64,000 bases of DNA from contig OW203725.1 in NCBI GenBank assembly GCA_934045075.1, positions 19,737,497 through 19,801,496 on the forward strand, given 5' to 3'. The position numbers and the translations under genes were made by a program. Below are positions 35,008 through 43,505 of this stretch, piece by piece; the stretch's first letter is position 1; each line of letters opens with the position of its first letter. Source of the stretch: Yponomeuta sedellus (Eukaryota; Arthropoda; Insecta; Lepidoptera; Yponomeutidae). The notes under the pieces are model-generated. The model ran no database searches, was not told where the DNA came from, and saw nothing but the letters and a program-made list of their open reading frames with translations.

Positions 35008-35410
35008 ACTTGTTTACACCTAAAAGGCAGATGTTAACAACCTTTTCTAGAAATCATTTTCATACAAATGATAATCGTTCCTCCTACTAATGTAAAATGC
35101 TTATTTATGTTTATATGTTTATGATTTTATAGTGAAAGGCTTAACCGATTTGAATATGAAATATGACACACAGATTTAACAAACATCTACGCGAGCCATG
35201 CCGTATGATTTTCCTAATAGAATTAAGCGCGCTTAAGCAAAAAACATACAAACTCTTCAACTTCATGATATTAATAAGTACCTATAGATGCTACTATGAA
35301 AATGAGGAGATTGGAACCTACTGCAAATATTGCAATAAAAGAAAGTTCTTTGAATATATTTTTATTCATATGTTCACACTAATCGTCACTGTCACTGGCC
35401 AAATAGGAAG

Positions 35411-35675
35411 ATGAATTTGTGTCTCCGGAGACTTGAATTATAAATTCATCAATGACATTATCCATTAAACCATCAAATTTGGCGTTTTCTTCTCTTCTTT
35501 AATTACGTGTTCAACACAACGTTGCCATGCTGCTGGAGTAATTTTACTTATTGCCTCATCTAACAGGACCTTCATTTAGTTCGGCCATTTAAAAAGTTTT
35601 ATGTTTGGCAGTAACATGGCCCTTTACTTGCCCCCATATGATTTCTATCGGATTTAATTCACAATGATATGGGGG
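35411..35675 (-). pseudogene. Tc1/mariner-like (DDE) transposase C-terminal remnant
   Basis: The minus strand from 35675 reads 'PPYHCELNPIEIIWGQVKGH', the last catalytic Glu region of DDE transposases. After a stop and a frameshift it continues 'VLLDEAISKITPAAWQRCVE' and 'HVIKEE', which fits the helical C-terminus of the same family. The upstream transposase and terminal repeats are not visible, so this is an isolated fragment inside the kinase intron. Confidence 0.8.
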
Positions 35676-36539
35676 CAATCTATATTTTTGTCTTGTGCCA
35701 TTTTGTCACACATATATGCTATATATACTTATGCCATATACACCTATGTATTGATAAACGACTAAACTTCACTTGTCTGCATAAACTAAATTTTCCAAAA
35801 TGTTTGTCACACCTGAATTTCATCCATGTTTCTTTTTCTGTAGGGCTGTCGCGTAAAATTTATGTCGAATTTTTTATACTTTTTCGAAATGTAATATGCA
35901 TGTTATTTGAGTGATTCTAGTTAAATATGCTGCAATAGGAATTGTTAATAAATACTTAGCAAGTAAAAGGCTATAATCATGTAAACAATAGAAGATTTGT
36001 AAAACGTGAGTTGTGATAACCCTAAATTGGTTTGTTTACCTCTATTCTTTATCGAGTTTGGCAGAAGTGTATTTATAAGGCCAATGTAAGATACAATACG
36101 ATAATTAAATACCTCAGCGCTTGCTTCGTACAGTGGCCCAACTGTGAGGCTAAGTGCTGAAATCTCAGGTCTAACTAATTAACTAAGTCGCAGTTTCTGT
36201 TCTACTTTGAATAAAACATTTTTTTTATTTTAAATTGTGTCCGATGACGCAGATGTTATAGTAGGAACACTACGTAGTTTCTCTGCAGAGCAGACACGAT
36301 AAGATAAGACATTTTATTTGATAAAGCATGGTAAATATATTAAAGTAGCTGGTAGAGTAGAGTAAAAGTACATGCACGCTCTATTTGTAAAGGTGCGCAA
36401 ATATTGGTTAAAAATTAAATGACAATGTTAGAATCTCAGGAAAAGACAACAGATGCTATCAGTATGTTATGTAACACTTAAACAACTTAGAATTAAAAAC
36501 AACTACATACCCTGAGATGTCGAGATGTTGAGATGTCTG
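35676..36539. other. Kinase intron sequence, nothing recognised
   Basis: AT-rich; no exon or repeat family supported. Confidence 0.5.
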
Positions 36540-37520
36540 ATCACCCTGTTGAGATGTCTGTACGAAGCCGCCACCATGAGTGTTCAAGTACAGGGCCAGC
36601 AGTCTAAACCTATCCAACTGCGCATAGGAGTAAGACAGGGGGATGTTATATCCCCGAAACTGTTCACAAGCGCGTTGGAAGATATGTTTAAGACGCTGGA
36701 CTGGAAAGGAAAGGGCATTAACATAAACGGCGACTACATCATACACCTGCGATTCGCAGATGACATAGCCTTAATGGCGGAGTCGCTAGAGGAGCTGAAC
36801 CAGATGCTGACCGGCCTAGCTTCAGCCTCGCGACGTATCGGTCTTGGCATGAATTTGGATAAAACCAAAAAATTATGATCAACGGCCACATTGATCCGAG
36901 ACCGGTCGTCGTACATGGTCACCTTCTCGAAATCGTTTCCGAATACATTTACCTCGGGCAGATTTTGCAGTTGGGTAAAAACAATTTCGAGAGGGAGGCC
37001 AAGAGGAGGATCCAGTTGGGCTGGGCAGCGTTTGCGAAACTACGACGAGTCTTCTCGTCATCCATACCGCAATGCTTGAAAACGAAAGTTTTTAATCAGT
37101 GCGTCCTACCTGTCATGACCTACGGAGCCGAGACATGGACACTCACGAAAGGGTTGGTCCACCAGTTCAAAGTCGCTCAGCGAGCTATGGAGAGAGTTAT
37201 GCTCGGAGTTTCTCTGAAGGATAGGATTTGTAACAAATGCATCCGACAGAGAACCAAAGTTATCGACATAGCTCAGAGAATCAGCAAGCTGAAGTGGCAG
37301 TGGGCTGGCCATATCTCGCGAAGAACCGACAACCGTTGGAGCAAACGTGTTATTGAGTGGAGACCGCGACTCGGCAAACGTAGTGTGGGACGCCCTCCAA
37401 CTAGGTGGGATGAGTATCTGCGAAAAACTGCAGGCAGATGCTGGATGCGGCAAGCTGAAGACAGAAGCTATGGCGCTCATTAGGGGAGGGCTATGTCCAG
37501 CAGTGGACTAGTATAGCCTG
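36540..37520 (+). pseudogene. RTE-clade LINE fragment, reverse transcriptase to 3' end
   Basis: The first frame (to 36878) reads 'RIGVRQGDVISPKLFTSALE', then the catalytic 'LRFADDIALMAESLEELNQM' and 'GLGMNLDKTK'. A run of six A (about 36866-36871) carries an extra base, and the reading continues in the next frame from 36875: 'EYIYLGQILQL', 'VLPVMTYGAETWTL', 'KLKWQWAGHISRRTDNRWSK' and 'GRPPTRWDEYLRKTAGRCWM'. It ends with the RTE 3' tail 'ctatgtccagcagtggacta'. Apart from that single frameshift it is open for about 310 codons, so it is young. It is 5'-truncated just before the 'RQGD' box and lies in the same orientation as the host gene, in an intron. Confidence 0.95.
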
Positions 37521-37526
37521 ACGATG

Positions 37527-37705
37527 ACATACCCTGACGGTAAAAGAAAACATCGTGAGGAAACCTGAGGAAAAGGGAAGTGTTTAAATGCCTCACACTT
37601 GAAATTGTTAATCCGCGGTGGGCACGCGTGGTAAGTAAACCCATACTATCTCTCTGAAGGAAGGTCTTACCCTGCAGTGGGCGTTTATAGGCTACAAAAA
37701 GAACC
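37527..37705 (+). repeat. SINE family C copy
   Basis: 'gaaaacatcgtgaggaaacc', 'gaaattgttaatccgcggtg', 'accctgcagtgggcgtttat' and 'aggctacaaaaag'. It directly follows the RTE tail. Confidence 0.8.
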
Positions 37706-37884
37706 ACTAAATACATACCTAATATGGATTATAATTGAATTTTTTCTGTATGTATACATATAGGTAAGTTGCTTCTTTAGAGAGATCGGCTATACATAAA
37801 GTTTAATAGGAGTTTAAATAACTGTTAACTCATTGAATGCCCTTTCAAACAGAGTCAAACAGTTACCATAAAGTAGTGGTCTGC

Positions 37885-38045
37885 CGATCGATCGTAAAAC
37901 GTAGCGTAGGACGCCCTGGTGGCGCGACGATATTCGCAAAGCGGTAGGAGTGACTGGTAGAGAAGAGCCGAAGATCTGGCTCAGTGGCCTATCTTGGGAG
38001 ATACCTATGTCCAGCAGTGGACTGACACCGGCTGATTATGATGAC
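37885..38045 (+). pseudogene. RTE-clade LINE 3' fragment
   Basis: 'agcgtaggacgccctggtgg' and the tail 'ctatgtccagcagtggactg' followed by a GAT-rich stretch. Confidence 0.75.
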
Positions 38046-38253
38046 GGAACCGATGATACAAAGCCGGTTTAGATTTGAAAAAGACGTTTCAAGATGTTCG
38101 CAAACTTTAAATCAGACTCTGTAGGTATCTTGTTTTCAGTAACAGTATTTATTTCCGAGTCCCTATTTTTGAGTCCAGGAATATTGTAATATCGAACTCC
38201 TCAACTTCTACTATTAGGACATAAGTGTATGATTAGAATTGTTAACTTTAGTA

Positions 38254-38316
38254 TATAATAGGTTTTTAAAAAAATGTCCTTAGCACGGGTTAGTGCATTA
38301 AAAAAAAATAGTATAA
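38254..38316 (+). repeat. SINE family A 3' end
   Basis: 'ataggtttttaaaaaaatgt' and 'ccttagcacgggttagtgca' plus an A-rich tail. A 7-bp duplication 'tttagta' (38247-38253, 38317-38323) flanks it. Normal 5'-truncated form. Confidence 0.8.
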
Positions 38317-38734
38317 TTTAGTAAGCGAGCTAACATTGTAACTGAAAAAGATTTCAAGAATAAGTAAAAGAGGATAAAAGGCTGAGCTATTTGCACGTGT
38401 ACGTGTAAATAGCCGTCTACGTCTTCACAATTTTATAACAAACATCATAGAATGAGGGAGGGGAAAAGAATGGTTACGGAGAAGCCAAATTTGACTAAAT
38501 TAAAGAAGGTCTGTATCACGAAACAGGAAAGGATAGATATGCACTTTCGTTTGTTATTTAGCAGGTTCTTGGAGATTTATAAAATAAGGAGAGAGATATT
38601 TTGACGTAGTATTTTATTTCTTTTTTCTCAGTAAATTTTCACACAGTGGCCGCAGTGTAGCCAGTATTAAAAAAATAAAAATGTTTTAAACGACAATTTC
38701 AAACGTAACTAAATTATTAACGTAAATTTAAAAG

Positions 38735-38804
38735 GACTCTTAATTGTAACACTCTATAAAACAGACTGTCTCGTCTGTTTTATAGAGTGTTACAATTAAG
38801 AGTC
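38735..38804. repeat. Perfect 32-bp inverted repeat
   Basis: Arms 38735-38766 and 38773-38804 are perfect reverse complements (each begins 'gactcttaattgtaacactc' in its own orientation) with a 6-nt loop. No known transposon end is recognised. Confidence 0.95.
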
Positions 38805-38981
38805 TACAATTAATGGTTATTTTGAGATTTCGGCGTACATTTCAAAGTCCATCGACCCACAGATTAACAAGTAGACTACACATTGTACTTCGATTGTAGT
38901 TTTTATGAAACTCTGTCCAGGTTGTCAAACAACTCACCCACAGATCAGTGCTTTGGATTATGTGGATGATGATGCATCGAC

Positions 38982-39060
38982 AAAGGGGTTTTCAATCTAC
39001 GTAATGAGATGATTTATACAGCGTCCAGTGGCACATTTAATCGCACTAGATGAAGGAAAC
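38982..39060 (-). repeat. SINE family B 3' fragment, reverse
   Basis: 'atctacgtaatgagatgatt' and 'tacagcgtccagtggcacat'; only the family 3' end. Confidence 0.7.
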
Positions 39061-39148
39061 ATCGGAAGGGTTAAGATCATTTGAGTATCCACTTTAGTCT
39101 AGGTTCATACTCAAAATTATTAACAATGGTTTTTATGGTTTATTTCAG

Positions 39149-39294
39149 AGGCCAACAGCGAAAGAGTTACTAAAGTTCCAGTTCATACGGAAGGCCAAAA
39201 AGAACTCTTACCTAATGGATCTAATAGATAGGTATAAGAAGTGGAAGGCGCAGCGGAGTGAGGAGAGCGAGACTGAATCAGAAAACTCAGACTC
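39149..39294 (+). CDS. GckIII: GCK-III kinase, end of kinase domain and linker exon
   Basis: Acceptor 'ttatttcag', donor 'actc|gtaagt'. It encodes 'RPTAKELLKFQFIRKAKKNS', 'YLMDLIDRYKKWKAQ' and the acidic 'RSEESETESENSDS', so it finishes the kinase C-lobe (RPTAKELL box) and begins the linker. It joins the previous exon in phase 0 ('DPEN-RPTAK') and ends in phase 2. In this family the 'YL..LIDRYKRWK' segment follows the catalytic domain and the Ser/Asp/Glu-rich stretch precedes a caspase- and NLS-bearing linker in vertebrate MST3; I see no clear NLS here. Confidence 0.97.
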
Positions 39295-39423
39295 GTAAGT
39301 TCATTTCAAGGAAATATAAATTGAACTAGGTCTATTGGAATAGTTTGGGGCCTATGATGCCCCTAAGATATACATCAACAGGCGCAACTGTGTGTTAAAC
39401 TTGACCAGACCAGTACCATGACT

Positions 39424-39487
39424 CTATCGCGCGCGCGATAAATAGAGGGAGAAGGGTGACACGAGTCCTTTATCGCGCGCGAGATAG
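39424..39487. repeat. CG-rich inverted repeat
   Basis: 'ctatcgcgcgcgcgataaa' (39424-39442) and 'tttatcgcgcgcgagatag' (39469-39487) pair over 19 bp with one mismatch. The first arm is itself largely palindromic. Confidence 0.85.
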
Positions 39488-39736
39488 TGGCTCATGCATG
39501 ATACTGGGCCAGGTTAACATGCGTGTGCCATCGTCTAACTGTTAAACTACATATACATTTCTCTCGCAAATGTCTAGATTCCGACCTACAGGATTTGGTG
39601 CGCCAAATAAAGGCTTATGTTTTTATGTAATAAAAAACCAATCTAAGGTTTCCATGGAATCAATTGTCTTTGGGCTGTGTATACTTAAAATGTTACTAAG
39701 CAGGGACCAACTTATCCTTTATCCCACCTCTTTCAG

Positions 39737-39882
39737 CGAGGACTCTGGCCGACCTGACGGCGACGCGGACGAGCCCTGGATCATGACCGTGCGAGGCCAC
39801 GCCCCCGGCTCCCGCGCATCTCTACTGGCCGAGCCGCCCCCGCCGCCCGAACTACAGTCCAACCACAGTATGCCGCATCCCG
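39737..39882 (+). CDS. GckIII: GCK-III kinase, 'PWIMTVR' linker exon
   Basis: Acceptor 'acctctttcag', donor 'catcccg|gtgaga'. It encodes '(S)EDSGRPDGDADEPWIMTVR', then 'GHAPGSRASLLAEPPPPPEL' and 'QSNHSMPHP'. The 'D-EPWIMTVR' core matches the 'SGDWIFTIR' segment found in vertebrate family members; the rest is proline-rich linker. Enters in phase 2, leaves in phase 1. Parts of this exon are duplicated downstream at 40588-40603 and 40816-40857, and two large palindromes begin 51 bp after its donor. Confidence 0.95.
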
Positions 39883-39933
39883 GTGAGAAATCCAACTACA
39901 CGACTGAACTGAAGAGTTGACCAACAACTCATA

Positions 39934-40033
39934 CGCATTTTGAGAACTGAAGAGTTGACCAACAACTCATACGACTAAACTAAGTAGTTTAGTCGTATGA
40001 GTTGTTGGTCAACTCTTCAGTTCTCAAAATGCG
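39934..40033. repeat. Perfect 49-bp palindrome next to a kinase exon
   Basis: Arms 39934-39982 and 39985-40033 are perfect reverse complements with a 2-nt centre. The left arm also contains a direct repeat of the intron segment at 39907-39935 ('aactgaagagttgaccaaca'). Confidence 0.97.
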
Positions 40034-40072
40034 TGACGATCACGTTTTGCCACGTGATCGTCACGCATTTTG
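40025..40072. repeat. Perfect 21-bp inverted repeat overlapping the first palindrome
   Basis: Arms 40025-40045 and 40052-40072 ('caaaatgcgtgacgatcacg...') pair perfectly across a 6-nt loop. The left arm shares 9 bases with the end of the 49-bp palindrome, so two cruciform-capable structures are chained. Confidence 0.95.
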
Positions 40073-40184
40073 CCATAAGGCTAAACTAGGCACAGAACTG
40101 CACTATGTCCTGCGAGTTTTACTAATCTGCAGAGCCTAGACTCAGTGAAACTACTCACGACTAAGTAGAGACGTAGATCATTAA

Positions 40185-40572
40185 GCGGTGGTAGCTCAGT
40201 GGGTAGAACCATGGACTCGCAAGCGAGAGCTCCAGGTTCGATCGCCAGTGCGGGCATGTACCAATGACTTTGTTTAATTTCAAAGTTACGTACATTTACG
40301 AATTTGTAGTCGCAATACCACACGCTAACTGTGAAGGAAAACATCGTGAGGAAACCCGCGGCTTGGTTGGCTCCGCAAGTATTGACTAGTCTTTCCTGTG
40401 GGCTAGGCCGACTAAGCTGTCAGGATGGTATAGGTGCTGGGCAAGCCTACACCATCTATAAAAACCATGTCCCAGGCACTACAGCGTCGGAGTGGTCCCT
40501 TCACCCATTTAGTGTGAGTGAAGATGCCGATGGACGCTGTATAAATCATCTCACTAAGTAGATGCAAAAAGG
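40185..40572 (+). repeat. SINE family B, full-length forward copy with tRNA-like head
   Basis: The head 'gtggtagctcagtgggtaga' (A-box) and 'ccaggttcgatcgcc' (B-box) form a tRNA-like segment. The body has 'gaaaacatcgtgaggaaacc', 'gtgggctaggccgactaagc' and 'cactacagcgtcggagtggt', and the 3' end is 'aaatcatctcactaagtaga'. It separates two copies of a local duplication. Confidence 0.9.
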
Positions 40573-40587
40573 CCAATTTATATATAA

Positions 40588-40857
40588 GATCATGACCGTG
40601 CGATCACGACTGAACTGGAGAGTTGACCGCCAGATCATACGACTTACCTAGGGTCTTAGCTACGTGATGGTGACGGTGCAAGACAATGACCCTTGCTCCT
40701 GTGCATTTTACCTTACGGGTAAACTAGAGAGAGGACTACAGTATGTCCGGCGAGTTTTACTAATCTGCAGAGCCTGGACGCAGTAAAACTGCTCGCGAGT
40801 AAGTTGCAGTCAGTTGTTGGACCTGCAGTTCAACCGCAGTATGCTGCATCCCGGTGA
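40588..40857 (+). pseudogene. Partial duplicates of the 'PWIMTVR' exon and its intron
   Basis: 40588-40603 repeats the exon segment 'gatcatgaccgtgcga' (IMTVR), then jumps to the intron's 'tcacgactgaactg'. About 200 bp similar to 39900-40170 follow. 40816-40857 repeats the exon's 3' end as 'LDLQFNRSMLHPG' with its donor 'gtgagac'. The order shows two further, internally deleted units of a tandem duplication. The last unit keeps an open frame, a donor, and AG dinucleotides upstream ('aagttgcag', 'acctgcag'). Confidence 0.8.
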
Positions 40858-40863
40858 GACCCT

Positions 40864-41771
40864 TTTTTTTTTTTTTTTTTCACCCAGGAGAAACCCTAAT
40901 TACGGGTACCACTGGCTCGGGGGAGCACAGTGGTTATGTCGGACTCCCCGCCCTGAAAAGGGCGGTATACCGACTAAAACTCCTGGGGTGTTCCTCCGCA
41001 CCGCAAAGGACGGGGCCACGGGGACGCTTACGCACACTTCCGTGACCCCGTCTGCGGGCGCCCTTTCGGGCACTCCTTCGGCGGCGTCCCCTGCCCCGTC
41101 GGTGCTCGACGACGGGGCTAGAAAACGCCGCATCTCTTCGTTGGAGCGCATAGTGGCCAAGTGCAAACGACCTTGGCCACCACACGCCCCAACGCGCCGC
41201 CCCCCCTACATCCCATCGTTATCTGGTCCAATGGGATTAGAGGAGGGCGGCGCACCTCCTCGTTGGGGCGCATGGGGGCCAATGTCCTGTTGGCCCCCAC
41301 ACGCCCCACACGCGAGGCCCGTCACGTCACCCACCAGCGCTTCTCTGAAAGCAGAGAAGGCGGTGAGCGACCGCGCGGGCCCCCTCCGTGCCAGAAGGCA
41401 CCCTCGGAACACGCAAGGGCGCCTTCCGGCCCGCCGTGATGGAGGCGGAGGGTCCCCCGACCCTCCGCGTCCCGGCGGCCACTCTGGTCCGACTGGTACG
41501 AGGCGCGCGCGCTTCCGCGCAGCGGCGCCCCCCCCAGTCGGTCCTTCGTTCGGTTGGTCGCCTGGGTCCCGCTCCACAAAGTGAAACAGGGCCCACGCGA
41601 CCCCTCCCGCCAGATTTTTCGCCGCTGGCCAGCAAGATCCCATAAAGAGAAGTTACTGACCAGCGCCCAGGGTGCACCGGCCCTTGCCACTTACCCTTCC
41701 CACTGGTTCAAGATGAATCAGTAGGAACGGAAGCGGAAGGGCACACGGGAAGGTAATCTGGCATCGCACCC
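40864..41771 (-). mobile_element. GC-rich non-autonomous LINE-type insertion with poly(A) and 17-bp target duplication
   Basis: Perfect 17-bp duplications 'catcccggtgagaccct' flank it (40847-40863, 41772-41788). A T18 run at the left is the poly(A) tail of a minus-strand element of about 890 bp whose 3' end reads 'agggtttctcctgggtg' and A's. The interior is very GC-rich and holds overlapping frames up to 145 codons on minus (41643-41206) and others on plus. I regard these as composition effects or ORF1 debris. An internal imperfect duplication of ~65 bp occurs (41138-41207, 41258-41322). It resembles R1/L1Bm-type LINE sequence, probably 5' and 3' ends joined by an internal deletion. Confidence 0.8.
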
Positions 41772-41984
41772 CATCCCGGTGAGACCCTACCACAACAGCT
41801 ACGACTAAAATAGGACCGATGGTAGAACTCAGTAAGTGGGCTATACTTTGCCTAAAACCAAAAAAGACCAGGTTTAGGAAATAAAATTACGGCAATTATG
41901 GTATGTTGATGAAAGTTGAAATATGTGTAATTTCAATTTTTTATTTAAATACCAACTGTCTTATTTCTTCTTCTGCAGGATATA

Positions 41985-42085
41985 TTAGTCTATATAATAC
42001 TGCTGGACATAGCCCCTAATGAGCGCCATAGCGCCCTGTGTTCAGCTTGCCGCATCCAACATCTGCCGGCAGTTTTCCGCAGATC
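41985..42085 (-). pseudogene. RTE-clade LINE 3' fragment, reverse
   Basis: The minus strand gives 'ggctatgtccagcagtatta' and the codons around 'CWMRQAE'-type sequence, ending upstream in an unmatched region. Confidence 0.75.
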
Positions 42086-42259
42086 GATCTATCCATCTTA
42101 TTTAAAACGACACAGTTCCTCTTATTCCTCAGACAGGTTAAATTATCTGTGGTCACGTCTCTCCCTTTACCACCTACTATTAAATGCATCTGAGGAATGT
42201 TTTAAGGAATCGTGTTTTTATATATAAATAATAATAATGATAATTACAATAATAACTTG

Positions 42260-42637
42260 GCCTTTAATGAGATGATTTATACAGCGTCCAGTGGTATCTT
42301 CACTCACACTAGATGGGTGAAGGGACCACTCCGACGCTGTAGTGCCTGGGACATGGTTTTATAGATGGTGTAGGCTTGCCCAGCTATACCACCCTGACAG
42401 CTTAGTCGGCCTAGCCCACAGGAAAGAACAGTCAATACGTGCGGAGCCAACCAAGCCGCGGGTTTCCTCACGATGTTTTCCTTCACCGTTAGCATGTGGT
42501 ATTACGACTACAAATTCGCAAATGCACGTAACTTTGAAATTAAACTAAGTCATTGGTACAAGCCCGCACTCCGGATCGAACCTGGAGCTCTCGCTTGCCA
42601 GTCCATGGTTCTACCCACTGAGCTACCACCGCTTGTA
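42260..42637 (-). repeat. SINE family B, full-length reverse copy
   Basis: Reverse of 40185-40572, including the tRNA-like head ('gttctacccactgagctacc' at the right end). Confidence 0.9.
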
Positions 42638-42940
42638 ATTACAATAATATGTTTTTATAAATAAGACCATTAGGTTTTTATACAGAAACTTTATAAATAA
42701 GATTTTTATGTAGAAACACTAAAACTCTTAAAGAGGTTCATATATTTCTGGACGACGACTTCTAACAATAATTGAATATATGAAAATTAAAATACCACAT
42801 AATGTTTCAATAAAATCATTAAAAGTTTCCATAGGTAAAAGCAGTCTCAAAGCAAATACACGCTAACAAACTAGAAAGAGTAATTGTGCTATCCTGATTC
42901 CCTGAGTCAGAAGTGTAATGTTTTTTTCCACTGTCAACAG
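42638..42940. other. Kinase intron sequence before exon 5
   Basis: AT-rich; pyrimidine tract 'gtttttttccactgtcaacag' leads into the exon. Confidence 0.6.
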
Positions 42941-43068
42941 GCATCCCAGCGCCTCCGCCGCCCACGCCGCCCAAACAGAACGGAGCCTTGAGCGAAGACA
43001 GCGTGAACGATAAACACGCGCCTAAACCGCCGCCCCTCAATAACAACACCACAGTCGATAAACAACAG
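42941..43068 (+). CDS. GckIII: GCK-III kinase, proline-rich linker exon
   Basis: Acceptor 'cactgtcaacag'. It encodes '(G)IPAPPPPTPPKQNGALSED', 'SVNDKHAPKPPPLNNN' and 'TTVDKQQ', and can end at 'caacag|gtacat' (43068, phase 0) or nine bases later at 'cataag|gtataa' (43077), adding Val-His-Lys. Both keep the frame. Poly-proline runs 'PAPPPPTPP' and 'PKPPP' could bind SH3 or WW domains (inference). This linker is longer than in the vertebrate proteins. Confidence 0.88.
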
Positions 43069-43086
43069 GTACATAAGGTATAATCA

Positions 43087-43310
43087 TTGATATCAACCCC
43101 TTGTATGTCCCCACTGCTGTGAAACCCGTCTCTTCCTGCAACGCAGGCTTTAGGCCATACTCCACCACGGGGTCCAAGTCCGCGTTCGTGGAGGATTGTA
43201 AGGTGGTGGCGGACCTTACTGTCAGAAGTTATGAAACCGCCCATAAGGCCTCTGACATGGCTTAACGACTGCCATTACATGACATCCGATACCAGCTGCT
43301 TACCGTGCCA
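43087..43310 (-). repeat. Interspersed repeat family X copy, reverse
   Basis: 'cttgtatgtccccactgctg' to 'catggcttaacgactgccat'; begins only ~10 bp after the exon's alternative donor. Confidence 0.85.
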
Positions 43311-43332
43311 TAATAATGCAGCATATAATGCG

Positions 43333-43505
43333 TCCCACTGTTGGGCACAGGCCTTCTCTCAGAAAGAGAAAGTATGGGCTTAATCACCACGCTAGCCCAC
43401 CGCGGATTGACAATCTGAAGCGCTGAGGTAGTTGAACACCTCAGACTCTCATTTCCACACAATGTTTTCCTTCGCAGTTAGCGAGTTGTATTGCGACCTA
43501 ACTGC
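43333..43505 (-). repeat. SINE family C copy, reverse
   Basis: 'cgtcccactgttgggcacag', 'gaaagtatgggcttaatcac', 'ccaccgcggattgacaatct' and 'acaatgttttccttcgcagt'. Confidence 0.75.

Noticed and set aside
41161..41690. Overlapping long frames on both strands (up to 256 codons from 40814) in the GC-rich block
   Set aside because: High GC removes stop codons in every frame; the block is a retroposed element with poly(A) and target duplications, and no frame shows a protein family.
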